Assembly (NCBI RefSeq): GCF_910589235.1
Contig: NC_060966.1
Coordinates: 5,990,320-6,054,319, forward strand
From: Vespa crabro
Taxonomy: Eukaryota > Arthropoda > Insecta > Hymenoptera > Vespidae
Length of the DNA stretch: 64,000 nt
Direction of reading: 5' to 3'
The notes under the pieces: generated by a model
Told to the model about the DNA's origin: nothing
The model's database searches: none
What the model saw: only the letters and a program-made list of their open reading frames with translations
Position numbers and translations under genes: made by a program
Shown: positions 47,501-61,291 of the stretch, piece after piece
How the letters are laid out: each line of letters begins with the position of its first letter
Position numbering within the stretch: position 1 is the stretch's first letter

Positions 47501-48712
47501 TTCCTGTAGTGAATCACTGTATACTTGGCCTCGATCATTGTTTATCTCTCTCGTAGAACACACACTTTATCCTGCTGAGTTCAATTTTTCCTCAACGAAT
47601 ATAAGTTTTTATACTTATTTCCTTAGCTTCAGAAAATATTAAACGTTGGACTAGGAATAAGCTCGTTTTGATGAAACTCACGACTGATCATAAGTCGAGA
47701 CAATTCATTGATGAAACATCTGAAAGGATATTTCTTATTTCGTTTCAAGCAAAGCTCACAAGTATTAGACTTCTGTTTACTTTTTTTCTTTTTTTTTTCT
47801 TTCTTTCTTTTTTTTTCATTTTTTTTTTTTTATTTTTTTTTCTTAAGAACTTTTATATATAGATTTGAACATTTTAACATGTATAAGTACTTGAGTGCAT
47901 GTGAGTATGCACATATGGCATATAGATACATACAATGCTGCGATTTATAGCAATGTCTCCATGTGTTTCTTTCGTGAGTTCTCTTTCTAGTCGGAAGATC
48001 GTTTAATAATTTGTTTTCTGTTGCGTGTATCGGGATTATAAGATATGTATACAGGAGTATTGTTTATGTATCTTTCGCTCGTACATTAAATCGAATACCT
48101 CTCGTGTTTTGTACTATTAGAAAAATGTATACATACGCGACTTGTTTATATAACAGATTTCGTCCGAATATTTCTATCATTTTCACATCATCAAGATACG
48201 AGTTACTTTGTCCAATCTTGTTAAAATTTATCATATTCCTTTTTATAATTACTTATACTTTTATTTCTGTCGGAATTTCACATCTTTATCATTATATATA
48301 TATGTGTGTGTATATATATATATATATACACATATATATATACATATATATACACATATATATGTCAATTATTCAAAAGTTGTTTTTCATTTTATTCCGA
48401 GATAGAATCTTGGTAGTCTTAACCTCTTTTTGTAGATTGAGAGTTTCGCTCTTCAATCCGAGCTAGGCAATGAAATAAATTATCATCTTTGTTTCTTTCA
48501 CTTCTTTTTCCCCGATAACCACGCTTTCTCGGTTCCGGTGTATTATACCAATTACGTGATAATCGGTTTAATTGCTCAATTCTTGATAATTTTAATAAGC
48601 GAACCGAGATACCAGTTACGTCGGTGAAAATCGTCATACTTTTAAAATATTTACTTTGAGCAGCTTCCCGCGGCTCATTCCTCATCATATTCGCTACACG
48701 ATCTTAAACCGT
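44575..48712. other. Large AT-rich intergenic region
   Basis: About 4.1 kb between NIP7 and csw. No gene is supported. It contains an A run at about 44879-44900, T-rich stretches at 47780-47850 and TA/TG/CA repeats at about 48290-48365. The part next to csw probably includes its 3' UTR. Around 47200-47300 there is a short ATGGCG-initiated frame and an ATGCAG|GTAGGG sequence on the plus strand that could be a first exon, but nothing downstream on that strand connects to it. Confidence 0.5.
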
Positions 48713-49883
48713 TCAGTACCGTCGTAATCGAATATTAGTATATTCACGACCTAACTGAAGTGATTTCTATGGAAAATAAGTACAAAAGATTGTTAAAAAA
48801 ATAGTAATAAATTATTAGAAATTTTACAATATCAATATTACCTGTTCAGCTTGCATTCTCTGAGATACAGTTTCAATGTAATGTAATACCGCAAGATAAA
48901 CGAATTTATATTGTGCTTCAGTCTGTACCATACCTGATCTCTGAGAACGTACTCTTTGAATCGTTCGTTGAATATCGATCTCACAATCAAGACCTAGTAT
49001 AATCAATAATATAAATATAGTTTAATTATGTACAGTGAAATATTGTTGATTTAAAAATAATTGAAGATAATTACCGTGGCGTTTAATTTGATCCAAAATC
49101 ATATCAATAACAATAAAAGTTCCAGTCCTTCCTATTCCAGCGCTACAATGAACAAGAATTGGCCCCATGCTTGGTGCATTTTGAGTATTTGACGCAACAG
49201 CTGCAGCTATTAATTCTTGTCTAGCATTTACATCATGAAGAAAGTTTAAAACACAACCAGGATCTGACGGTACACCATGATCAGGCCATGCCTATAAATC
49301 AGTTTGAGAATAATATTATTAATCTAATATTTTAAATTACTGTATTCTTATAATATGCAGCAAGATTCTCATAATCTTTTACGAACTATAATCAATGGTA
49401 GAAAGAAAAATAATAACTTGAAAATGATAATGGAATATTCTTCTGGCAACCGTGTTGTTTGGCTTGTTTCCTTGCAGTAAAAATTCACGTAAAGTATAAT
49501 CTGCTGTTACAGTACAAGAAAGAGCATTAACTTTCCATGTGCCTCCGTATTCTGCAATTTCTCCCTCTTCAGGCCAATATCGAGCACATTTATTCTAAAA
49601 AGTAATGATATATGTATTACCATTTACTATATATTATTATTCATTATTAAAGACATTTTCTTTTCAATATACTTTTCCTCTTTCCATTTCTTTCGTTGTC
49701 ATAACGATTACTCGAGTGTTTTCTTGGTACACCATGTGCCAAAAGTCTCCAATGGTATTTGGAAGACATCCTTGTGTAGCAATATAACATTTATTAAACT
49801 GTCCAACATCATTTCCACTAATACCAGGTGCAGCTCCATCACCTTCTTCATTCTGCAAACAATACTTATGTGTAATAAATGTA

Positions 49884-49914
<31 letters not shown>

Positions 49915-51238
49915 AATTATATGATATTATACCCTGATATAATTAGCATTGATATAATCTGATCCAGGTATATTAGGATCAACATCCTTCAAGCGTACTC
50001 TCGTGTGATCAACTGCAAGAAAAATTATAGAATGTATAATCTAACAGTGAAGAAACAACTTTTAAGGTGGCGCAATACAAATATATATCTTACACGGTAA
50101 AATATTTTTATATCGATTTTTTGCTCGATTTTCTAATCTTAAACCTTCTTTCCTGGAAAACAAATGACGACATTCTAGTTGTTGTAATGATTCGAATTCC
50201 TCCCAAAAGCCTGCTTTTCCTTTACCACGACCTGTACTGCCTTCATTAGTATCTGTCGCGCCATTTCGACATAATAACCCGTTAGAACACCCATTTTCTT
50301 TGTGTAACTGTCTAACTCTGCTTTCAATTCCGCTAGCATTTATACGAGTTGCATTGAATGGTTGTCTAATAGAGAAAATAGACATTAAAATTTTTATTTC
50401 AAAAATTGTAATTGCATAGGATAATAGTTCATTAACATAGAAAATATATAATGAAAAATATTCGTACCGGAGATGAACAACACTTCCACTTGTTTCAACC
50501 ATTGGATTACGTTTATAGTGCTCTATGAGATCACTAAGACTATCAAATTTATCTCCTCCTCCCACATCATATTTATTGTCCTACAATATTAACTAGTTTA
50601 ATAAATTATGAACAACCAGATAAAATATGATATAAATTAATGTAATCTTAACCAAACAGGATAAAAATATAGAACAATAATGTTATATAGCACAAGTATA
50701 ATTAACCTGAGATCGTATCATAACATGTGTAACACGGTCATCAGTACGAACTGATAATACAAAATCACCAGGTTTGCTCTGTGATTCACGAACTAGAAAA
50801 GATCCATTTTTTCCCCTTTCCATCATCAATCGTTCTGCTTCCTTTGCTGATAAATGGCCATGGAACCACCTTTACCCATATTTTACTATTAACATACCAT
50901 GCTATATGTGCGCATTTAAAGTAATAATAGAAGATTTTTATACTAACATATTAAATTGTAGTTTAAAAAGGGCTACACCTTTTATCGTATATTATACAAT
51001 ACCTTTCAGTTGTTGGATCAGCACAATTCAAAGGATATTTCAACTCTATTATCTCTCCATTTTTTTTACGAAGCTGTCCACCATTTTCCATGTAAAATTG
51101 TACAAGTTCTGATAATGTAGCGAACTTTTCACCTCCATAAAGATCATAAAAGTCTCCTGTATTTTGTATTTTAATGTGAGTCACTTCACCATTTCGTCTA
51201 AGAACAAGATAAATTATATGAATTAGTAATAAATATTT

Positions 51239-51275
<37 letters not shown>

Positions 51276-51849
51276 TTTAATGTTTAAATCAAACGAAAAT
51301 AATTTCGTATTATTACCTTACAGATAATGTGAAATCACCAGGATTGGATGAACTTGGACGTGCCAGAAAGGAACTATCATAACCTCGTTCCATTAATAAG
51401 CGCTCTGCCTCTAATCCTGATATGTTAGGGTGAAACCATCTACAATTAAAAATATTTAATTTAATTCATAGACAAACTTGTCTATAATACAACTTCAAAA
51501 AGTAAATATTTAACATTCTATAACATCAATGAGACATTAGATTTTTGAAAAACATTATTGTAAACAATTGTACACATAATAATTCATGAAATATGCAAAT
51601 TTTTTTTTTTTGCAAAAAATTATGATAATCTCTTGCAATTTGTGAAAAATTAAAGAATAATTTTTTTAAATGTGATACATACAAGAACGATTGTTTAATT
51701 TTAACGTTGACACTTTATTTGCAAGTATGTCTGACTAACCTGCTGTTGTGCCGACGATACGCAAAATTGTTCTCGGAATGTCCATGAATTACGATAATCG
51801 TATTTTCTTTATATAAGTATAAAAACATGCCTTACCTGCGGGATGCCAT
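48713..51849 (-). CDS. csw: Corkscrew / SHP2 (PTPN11) tyrosine phosphatase
   Basis: Cytosolic non-receptor tyrosine phosphatase that relays receptor tyrosine kinase signals to Ras-MAPK. Twelve exons: 51836-51849, 51317-51439, 51003-51197, 50707-50869, 50468-50580, 50094-50365, 49933-50012, 49673-49852, 49418-49594, 49075-49291, 48842-48993 and 48713-48766, giving 579 residues (human SHP2 593). N-SH2 (RWFHPNISGLEAERLL, DFTLSVRRNGEVTHIKIQ) and C-SH2 (WFHGHLSAKEAERL, SFLVRESQS) precede the PTP domain, which has KNRYKNILPFDHTRV, the WPDHGVP loop, the P-loop HCSAGIGRTG with catalytic Cys488 and Arg494, and Q-loop MVQTEAQYKF. A Gly/Asn-rich insert of about 25 residues separates C-SH2 from the PTP core. 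The tail is short, ending soon after EYTNI, the counterpart of the regulatory tyrosine of SHP2. It diverges from POLD1. Confidence 0.96.
51245..51273. repeat. (TA)n microsatellite in a csw intron
   Basis: A short TA run in the intron between the second and third coding exons; similar runs occur at 49891-49912 in another csw intron. Confidence 0.8.
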
Positions 51850-52249
51850 GTCGCAATTACAACTACGCCCTGCTTGTAATTAATTCTTCATTGTAACACA
51901 TTGAAATTCACAGTGGCGACCACAAAATTCTAAATACCTTAACTAAACATTAACTAAGCACTATAACGCTGTTTGACATAATTTATTTTACATAGTATAC
52001 CATCACATACTAGATGGACCAACTCATATTTATTTTCTCCCATTTAATATATTTTTTACTCAAAAGATGGCGCAAGGCGAAACGATCAGCGCCATCTGTA
52101 ACAGCGCAATTTGTAAAGAAATAAAAATTCCCGCTGTTTTGTACAAGTTAGAGCGAAATAAATTAATTTGTGTACTTAGGTGCAAATAAAATATTGTGTT
52201 TTTGTTTTGTTTTTGTACATTTAAAGTGTTAGAAATCATATTATTTGAA
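51850..52249. promoter_or_regulatory. Divergent promoter region, csw and POLD1
   Basis: The 400 bases between the csw and POLD1 start codons serve two genes read in opposite directions. No TATA box is evident, as expected for housekeeping genes. Confidence 0.45.
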
Positions 52250-55200
52250 ATGATTAGAAGACAGTATTCGGGACCTGGAGCTGCGAAAAAGGCCAAATTT
52301 AGGTATCTCGTAGAATATTTCAAATCAAATTGATCATAACCTTATTTTATTACGTCGTGCTTATAACAACTTCATATTTATTCAGAATTCATTAATTTAT
52401 GTATTTTCTTTTAAAACTAATAAAATTATATTTACACAATGTTAATTTTTAGCCAGAATGACGATGAAGATGATTACCCTGGTTCATTTGAAGCCGAATT
52501 GGCTACTATGGATGATATGGATGATCAATGTAATGATTTGACACAAATTATTGGCGAAGTAAGCTAACGTTTATATACAAATATAAAATAATTAAATCTT
52601 TAATTATTCCTATTAATCTAAAATATATATCTTAGCAATTTCAAACTATGTATTACATAAGGCTGAAATGTCCATTATTAAATATAAAAATTTTATTCTT
52701 TAGCCTATTGACAACTGCGAAATGACGAATGAAAAGCCAAAAGCAGTGAGTTAATATGGTATTGATAATCGATTCCTTTCAATAGATATACATATATGTT
52801 TACATGATTGTTCATATACATTTTTTTAACTGATAAAAGTTGCACCTATTAATTCATTTTTTAATTGTTTTACATCACAAATGCTTGCTTTATATGTTTT
52901 ATTTTCTAAGCTATGCAGTCATATTATTAATACAATATGATAAGTTTAAGAGAATTGCTGTATCCAATTTTATGAATGTATTTATGTGCTCGCAATGTAT
53001 TCATAATATCCTAACATATACATGGGCTTTGCGTTTTTAATAAAATAATAAAATTAATTCAAGATTTTATTATAGGGTCCAGAACAAGAAAATATATCTG
53101 CAAAATGGAGTAGACCGTCTCCACCAGATTTAAATCCACAAATTGATACATTAACATTTCAACAGATAGATATTGATCATTATATAGGTAAAAAAAATGT
53201 TGAAATTAAATTATATTTGTGAAATATAAAATAATCGACTTAATGCGATAGATATCTATTTATACATTTTACCAGTAATTGTTATTTAAAAAGGTCAGCC
53301 ATTACCAGGAATGCCAGGTAGTAAATTTGGCCCTGTTGCAATCATGAGAATGTTTGGTGTTACTGAACAAGGAAATTCTATTTGCTGTCATGTTCATGGA
53401 TTTTGTCCATACCTGTTTGTTACAGCACCACAGAACTTCACAAATGCTCATTGTAAACCTTTTAAGGTTAACTATAAGAAATATTCTTTGAAATTTATAT
53501 AGATATTGTCAATTTAGAACTTATATAAACATAGTTTTTATTACAGGATGCACTCGATCAAGCTGTTAAGAAAGATATGAAATCAAATCAAAATACCGTT
53601 CAAGAAGCTATTTTAGCTGTTGAAATTGTATATAAACAAACGGTATATACATATACAGGAAATGACAAAAATGCATTTTTGAAAATTACTGTTGCACTTC
53701 CAAAATTAATAGCACCTTGTAAAAGATTACTCGAAAAAGAAATTGTTTATAACGAATTTAATCATACTTATACACCCTTTGAAACGAATATTGATTTTGA
53801 TATTAGGTATAAATAATATTATTAATTCTTTATATAAAATATCATTTTATATATTATTAAAGGTTTCTGAAATTAATTTTTTTTGTATACTTAATAGATT
53901 TATGGTAGACACATCAGTAGTAGGTTGTTGTTGGATTGAATTACCACCAAACACATGGAAATTAAGAGGTCAATATGGACATACATTGCCAGTAATATCT
54001 AGATGCCAGTTAGAAGTAGATATTGCATGGGATGCTTTTATAGCTCATCCAGCGGAAGGTGAATGGTCTAAAGTTGCGCCATTTAGAATACTTAGTTTTG
54101 ATATTGAATGTGCAGGACGAAAAGGTATATGTTATACTTGATAAAATTGATAGTAATTTATTTTGTTACCTTACTTATCATTTATTTGTTTGTAGGTATA
54201 TTTCCTGAACCTAATCATGATCCTGTCATACAAATTGCAAATATGGTAATAAGACAGGGAGAAACAGAACCATTTCTACGAAATATATTTACTCTTAATA
54301 CATGTGCACCTATTGTTGGTTGCCAAGTACTTAGTTTTAACAAAGAACAAGAACTTTTGCAGGTACTTTGCAATAACAACAAATATATTCTCTACGTAAT
54401 ATTGATATTATTAATTAGTTTTGTTTTTTAGAAATGGGCTGAATTTATACGACAGTTGGACCCTGATATTTTTACAGGATACAATATTAATAATTTTGAT
54501 TTTCCATATTTAATTAATCGCGCGAAATTTCTCAATGTGAAAGACTTTGAGTATCTTGGTAGAATCAAAAATATAAAGTCTGTAATTAAAGATCAGATAT
54601 TGCAAAGTAAGCAAATGGGACGGCGTGAATACAAAATTATAAACTTTGAAGGCAGAGTACCATTTGACTTACTTTTGGTAAGAAAATTAAGAAACAACTG
54701 ATCCAAAAAAAAAATATATATATATATATATATGTATTTATATATTATTTTAGCTTTATACATTCTTCCTACATGTATTTTAGGTATTAATTAGAGATTA
54801 TAAATTGAGGTCCTATTCTTTGAATGCCGTTTCTTATCATTTTTTGCAAGAGCAAAAAGAAGATGTGCATCATAGTATTATCACTGATTTGCAAAATGGT
54901 AATGCACAGACTCGAAGACGTCTTGCTGTGTATTGTTTGAAAGATGCATATTTACCATTGAGATTATTAGATAAATTAATGTGTATAATTATTTATATGG
55001 AAATGGCAAGAGTTACTGGTGTATCTTTAATGAGTTTATTAACTCGAGGGCAACAAATTAAAGTTGTTTCTCAACTTTTAAGAAAGGTATATTTATTAAA
55101 TATTTATAAATAGAATGTGTATGCGCGCGCGCTTGTGTACTTGTGTGTAATATTTTATTATCTCTATATTTTTATAGATGCGAGAAAAAAATTATTTAAT

Positions 55201-57056
55201 GCCAGTACACACAGGACGTGGATCAGATGAACAGTTTGAAGGAGGTACTGTTATAGAGCCGAAACGTGGCTATTATAGTGATCCTATAGCTACATTAGAT
55301 TTCAGTTCCCTGTATCCCAGTATTATTATGGCTCATAATCTATGTTATACAACTTTATTAACGCCTGAGAAACAGAATAAATATGATTTAAAAATTGACG
55401 AAGTTACGCGTACTCCAAGCAATTCATTATTTGTTAAATCTACTGTTAGAAAAGGGTTGCTTCCTGAAATTTTAGAAAATCTTTTGACAGCTAGAAAAGT
55501 TGCTAAAGCTGAATTAAAAAAGGAAACAGATCCGCTTAAACAAAAAGTTTTAGATGGCAGACAGTATGCTTTGAAGGTATCAGCAAATTCTGTGTATGGA
55601 TTCACAGGTGCACAGATGGGAAAGTTACCGTGTTTAGAAATTTCTGCTGTAAGTACAACTTTTTGATATTATGAAATTTTGCATTAAAACAATAATAATC
55701 TTATTTATTACAGAGTGTTACTGCTTATGGACGCACTATGATAGAAAAAACGAAACACGAAGTTGAGCAACATTACTGTATCAACAATGGTTACAAAAAC
55801 GATGCTGTTGTTATTTATGGTGATACAGATTCTGTTATGGTTAACTTTGGCGTGAAAAAGATAGAAGAAGCCATGGAACTAGGTAAAGAAGCTGCAGAGT
55901 ATGTTACATCAAAATTTATTAAACCCATCAAATTGGAATTTGAAAAGGTCTACTTTCCTTATCTTTTAATAAACAAAAAAAGATACGCGGGTCTTTACTT
56001 TACAAAGCCTGATAAATATGATAAAATGGATTGTAAAGGATTAGAAACAGTGAGAAGAGATAATTGTCCTTTAGTAGCAAAGATGATGAATACTTGTTTG
56101 CAAAAATTACTTATTGATAGGTAGGTGGTACATTGTGTATGTTTTATAATTTAACGATTTATATTTAATATTTTTTCTTTTCTATTTTTTAATAAAGTTT
56201 TTATTTTTTTATTATTGTTTTTTAGGAATCCTGAAGATGCTATTGATTATGCAAAACAAATAATAAGCGATCTTTTGTGTAATCGTATTGACATTTCACA
56301 ATTGGTTATAACAAAAGAGCTAACAAAGACTGATTATGCTGCTAAACAGGCGCACGTCGAATTAGCAGCCAAGATGAAAAAGCGTGATGCAGGAACTGCA
56401 CCAAAACTTGGTGATCGTGTTCCATATGTATTTATAAGTGCCTCTAAGGGTACTCCAGCTTATCAGAAAGCTGAGGATCCTATATTTGTATTAGAAAATA
56501 GTATTCCCATTGATACAACATATTATTTAGAAAATCAATTATCAAAACCATTAGTACGTATTTTTGAACCAATTCTTGGTGAAAAAGCACAATCGTTACT
56601 TTTAAAAGGAGATCATACTCGTACAAAAATTGTTGTTACTTCTAAAGTCGGTGCATTGGCAGCATTCACACGTAAGAAAGAAACGTGTATTGGCTGTAAA
56701 GCCGTTTTGCAACCAAAAAGAGAAAAAATGGCTGTGTGTGAGCATTGTGAATCACGTGAAGCAGAAATATATCAGACTGAAATATTGGCCGAAAGGAAAT
56801 TGGAGGAAAAGTTTTGTAGACTATGGACAGAGTGTCAAAGATGCCAAGGAAGCTTACATCAAGAAGTTTTGTGCACTAGGTAAATCGAAAATATTTTCTT
56901 TAAATATTACTAAATATATGTATGCGTGCTTGTAATATTATTTTTTATTTTTGTTATAGTCGTGACTGTCCTATATTCTACATGAGGAAAAAAATCCAAT
57001 TAGAGTTGGATACTCAAATAAAAAGGATCGAAAGATTTGGAATTCCAGAGTGGTAA
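52250..57056 (+). CDS. PolD1: DNA polymerase delta catalytic subunit
   Basis: Replicative family-B polymerase with 3'-5' proofreading, the main lagging-strand enzyme in the nucleus. Exons: 52250-52302, 52453-52558, 52704-52745, 53076-53187, 53294-53466, 53547-53806, 53898-54124, 54196-54362, 54432-54677, 54784-55086, 55178-55648, 55714-56120, 56226-56879 and 56960-57056, giving 1105 residues (human 1107). Exonuclease motifs: Exo I FDIECAGRKG, Exo II GYNINNFDFPYL, Exo III YCLKDAYLP. Polymerase motifs: A LDFSSLYPSIIMAHN, B NSVYGFTG, C YGDTDSV with Asp757 and Asp759 at about the same numbers as human. The C-terminus has two Cys modules (CIGCKAVL/CEHC and CQRCQG/RDCPIFYMR), the zinc site and the iron-sulphur site that binds the B subunit. 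All motifs look intact. The third exon is only 42 nt. Confidence 0.97.
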
Positions 57057-57215
57057 AAAAGATTTGATGGAACACTTAAAGTTCATATTTAGGTATGAGT
57101 ATTTTCTTAAATTTACTGTTATTCTATAATGGATATATAATCTATAATCCATGTTAATTTCGTTTTATGTACAATGATATAATTTATTTATTAATAGATT
57201 ACTTATTTGAACATT

Positions 57216-57221
57216 AATAAA
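57216..57221 (+). terminator. Poly(A) signal of POLD1
   Basis: AATAAA 160 bases after the POLD1 stop. Other A/T-rich hexamers nearby are possible. Confidence 0.4.
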
Positions 57222-57258
57222 TAATGGAAATCCAATTATATTATTTTTTATATCAACT

Positions 57259-57309
<51 letters not shown>

Positions 57310-57896
57310 TTTATAGTATTAAACCATCATTCAAAATCCATAATACTTATATTGGTACTTTTCACTACGGCAGCATTAATTTTATTTCAGTATTATTATG
57401 CAACAATTATATTAAATTACAAACAATTTATAAGATAGTATGCTTAATTTTGTTTGAACGGGTATGTCTTTACATGTTCATTTTATTCTAAATTTCCACT
57501 TAGATACTTCATCACTTTACATTCAGCAAACTTACTTATTAGGTACTTTATAATTAATGATTATTCATATGTGGATGTAAAACATTAATTAGCTTCATTA
57601 ATCATTTTACTTCATATCATTCTGTTAGTATATGAAATTAAGTCTTTATTTGTGACAGTATGTTCCAATATATTAACTTTCATTTACAAATAATATTAAA
57701 TAGGGAGAAGTAGGTCATTATCGAAAAAGTATGCAGTTCTCTACGATCACATAATGATGAAGTGAGATATTTATATAATTATGATATAATTGAAATACAA
57801 AGGTATATTTGCATGCGTTGAAAAAATTAATTTTTCTTTTTTTACCTTGATTTGTAAGAAAGATAAAACTTCTGACATCTATTATGTCATATATTT

Positions 57897-57907
57897 TATA
57901 TATATAT

Positions 57908-57959
<52 letters not shown>

Positions 57960-57999
57960 GTGTGTGTGCGCGTGTGTCTGTCTGTCTGTATGTGTGTGT
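57897..57999. repeat. Compound (TA)n(TG)n repeat
   Basis: TA units up to about 57955, then TG/TC-rich units. It produces Tyr/Ile and Val/Cys-rich open frames on both strands, which I rejected. Confidence 0.85.
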
Positions 58000-58183
58000 T
58001 ATAAAAAGTATGGTCAGTTTTGTGATGGTTTTGTATGTGAAAAATGCAAGGTATTTAAAATATAATAATTTTTTAATAAATAAACAAAATGAGCTTCCCA
58101 ATTACATGGGATATTTCAAGTGACAGTCATATGACAAGTCTCTTTATAAGGCTTGAGTAAGAAAAATGATGATGTAATATTGA

Positions 58184-59284
58184 TCATTTTCTACTCTGTA
58201 ATGCATTTGACAGCCAATCCATTGCTTGGTCCAGACCTTCTCCCTTTGTTGCCGAAGTTTTAAATATTTGGAATGTTCTATTCTTAAGTGCATCCAATCC
58301 AAGAGCTTGATGCACTTCTGCAACACTTAAACACCCTGCCATGTCTTGCTTGTTTGCCAGTACCACCAAAATGGCACCTTGTAATTCTTCTTCCTTTATA
58401 AAGTAAATATCATTTTAATTAACGAAGGGACACATGCTAAGCGCAGAAAACATTACTGAGACATATCAAATATATCTTTTCTTACCCTTAGCATATATAT
58501 TAGTTCATCCTTTGATATGCCTATTCTATCTCTATCTGCTGAATCAACCACATATATTATTGCATCTGTATTTGAATAGTAACACCTCCAATATGGCCTG
58601 AAATAACACAGGACTTATCAATTTATTTTTTGTATAACAACCCAACGATAAAATCCAAATTTCATTTAACCTCAGAATTATCTAGATAAATCATTTACTT
58701 AGACTTTACCGTATACTAGTTTGTCCTCCGAGATCCCATACTTGAAATTTTAAATTCTTATACGTAACTTGTTCTACATTAAATCCTATAGTAGGTATCG
58801 TAGTTACTACTTCACCAACCTGCAATCTAACATTAGATTGTCAAATATATACGTGAAAATACGAAGAGTTAACAAATATTGATTGATGATTATCAGCAGA
58901 GATAAGACATACATATCACAAAGGTGCAAAAGAAAAGTATAATTAATGATTAATAAATAGAATAATGATTAGAATTCGTTGGCATTTTAAGTAGATCAAT
59001 TAAATATGAACTGTCAGTATGCAAATAAAAATAACGAACCTATACAAAATCGTAGTTTTACCGGCACCGTCCAACCCTAAAATTAATATCCGCATTTCTC
59101 GACTTCCCAACAAATTACGAAAATAACTTAGCAACCCTCCTGAAAGAGAAAATATTTAAACTTTTATATATGTATTCGAATGATAAAATAAGTCGCATGT
59201 TAATCTTACAGTGTTTGTACCCAGCTCTGTAGGCAACCAGAAAAACGCACACGTATACTTTAATTCATGACACAACTCACCCAT
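58184..59284 (-). CDS. Arl1: ARL1, Golgi ADP-ribosylation-factor-like GTPase
   Basis: Small GTPase of the trans-Golgi that recruits GRIP-domain golgins. Five exons: 59281-59284, 59040-59139, 58710-58826, 58486-58597 and 58184-58393, giving 180 residues, the family length. The first exon is only four coding bases (ATGG); the start is set by Gly2 for N-myristoylation (MGGLLSYFRNLLG). GTPase motifs: P-loop GLDGAGKTT, switch I around TIPTIGFNVE, switch II WDLGGQTSIRPYWRCYY, NKQD, and TSATKGEGLDQAMDWL for the G5 loop. All are intact. The Tyr-Trp-Arg-Cys-Tyr-Tyr run and the switch regions favour ARL1 over ARF1. Confidence 0.95.
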
Positions 59285-60485
59285 ATCGATAAATTGTTAT
59301 TTTCAAAACCATGCAGCACCGATTAAGGTCTATTGTCAAATGTGATAACCACAACTGTATCCAAGTAACCGGGGGCGCACACCCCTCTCACTTATCACAG
59401 TTACAATTTCCTTGCTGACTCGCACGAGAAATCACACGAAATTCGTCTCACGTCATCGCGCACGCGTTTCACCAATCCATTGAATACAAACCTTTCAAGA
59501 TGAACGACGTTATTTCAAAAACTCCCGCCAGATGCCTGATAGCCCGCGAGAATTTGAATTCTTCAATTAAAATGAAGCTTTTTCAAAAAGCCCTATTCTC
59601 GTTTCAACCTTTATCTTTAATATTATATCTAGTTCGTTAAAATCGTTTAATAATTACGCACTGTTACACGGTAAATCATTATAAAAAGAAGGATGATTGA
59701 ATAGCCTTAACGATTTGTAGATAAAGTCATGCTCTATGATGATAAATTACCCTAGGTCGATAATATCGACGGCGCTCAATGAGAAGTTTGGCGAATTTGC
59801 CGCCGAAATGCCCACAGCGCAATCGTCCTTTTCCACGTTTGTCTTTCCGTTGACCATTACTACTTTTTTTTGTCCCTTTTTTTTCCCTTACTCGCAATCA
59901 GTCTGGACCGAAAGCGATTCCGCTTGGGATGCTGCAGAGACGCGGCGCCTCTGTTGCTAGTAATTGACAGCTGCCGAAAAGAGGCGACACGATTGGACGC
60001 GTTCGAAGACGAGCAGTCCTTGCGCGGCGGTACGATCGAGAGATAAAAAGGAAATTTAAAAAAATCTAGATAATATCAAGACGTAACATCTTCAAGTCGT
60101 TGTCCTATTAACAAAATTTTATATTTCTTGTGTCTGCCGTCTGTTTTGCTTTTTCTTCTTTTTTTTTTTTTTTTTCTTTTTTTTTTACAGCTTCGTTAAG
60201 GACTTCTATAGTCAACGCGCATTAGATATCGTCCGAGTAAATCTTGTGCCAATGGAAAGAACACGTGTGCGTTAGGATTTGATAAAGATAGGTTAAAGAG
60301 TGTGACACGAGTTTGCAAGAAGAATAAAACGATTATTGTGTCACTAAAGGCTAATTCATCAAAACGTGTCATTGAAACTATGCGAGTGTTAAACGAGAGA
60401 TCGAAGGAAGGATCTTCGGCGATTTGCCTCGTCAATGTGGATTTTATTCGTGAATGTGTCCTTTAGATTTAACAAGGAATTCGAC

Positions 60486-60533
60486 ATGTCTCCACTTTCA
60501 TTCCATTCGTTCCTTCTCATCGATACTGCTCTG
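60486..60533 (+). other. Possible first exon with strong donor
   Basis: An ATG at 60486 opens 16 codons that end exactly at a strong donor CTG|GTAAGT (60533/60534). If spliced to the AG at 63844 the frame meets a stop at once, so the segment would then act as 5' UTR or uORF. Without a transcript this is only a candidate. Confidence 0.2.
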
Positions 60534-61280
60534 GTAAGTTGAAACAAGGATTCAATTCTCCTTTTCTTTTTTTCTTTTTTCGTTTATTCTTTAACCTGCA
60601 ATGCCACTCGCACAATGGCTAAACTTCGATTCCGAAAGTCATACAATTCACTCATCTTTTTATACACTTAGAAGAAGAGAACGTGCATAGAAATTCACAG
60701 CCTCGTTTGAATGCACACGAGTCACTTTCTTCGGTGTCTCACGAGACTAAGTTTTTTTCTTTTCCTTTTTTCTTTTCTTTTTCTTCCAGAAATTCTTACG
60801 AACGTATCGCCGATGATAATCCTTCGTCAATTACGATTATCGAAAGAATGTTAATTTTTTTATCCTTATTCAAAGTACATTGTATCAAAGGAATCCTTAT
60901 CCTTATTAAAATAACATTGTATCGTTCTTTTAAAAACGTATTATTTGTTAGAAATTATGTAGTTAAACGTAGACGTCTGTTTTACTCGTGATAATATAAT
61001 TTCTTTGACCTTGCTATGGAGTCAATGAAAAATTTCAATAGAGTCACGCGAAGGTCGACGGATAGAGTAAAACGCAAAGTGGAATAATAAATAAGAATTT
61101 CTTTTATATTTCAAAACGATGAATATCGCGTAGGACATTGTTCATTGTATTTGTTTTCATTGAATTTTTCTTATCGTATTAGCGCGATTCGCACTATTTT
61201 ATTCGACGTCACAATGGTCGACACGAATCTCAAGAAAGAACGATTTGGATCGTCCTAAAGGATTTACTGCTAACCGGTTA

Positions 61281-61291
61281 GAGCAGTAGAT

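Larger units (their letters stand above)
57057..58183. other. Convergent 3' region between POLD1 and ARL1
   Basis: Holds the POLD1 3' UTR with AATAAA at 57216, a (TA)n tract at about 57259-57305 and a compound TA/TG tract at about 57897-57999. No gene is visible. Confidence 0.6.

Noticed and set aside
46258..48405. Several Phe/Leu/Tyr-rich frames of 60-150 codons
   Set aside because: Products of T-rich and TA/TG repeats in an intergenic region, resembling membrane proteins only through base composition.
48419..48688. 89-codon minus-strand frame after the csw stop
   Set aside because: Not in a validated splice path; treated as 3' UTR, and mentioned only as a possible alternative tail.
55345..55605. 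86-codon minus-strand frame opposite a POLD1 exon
   Set aside because: Shadow of the conserved polymerase motif A/B exon; no independent support.
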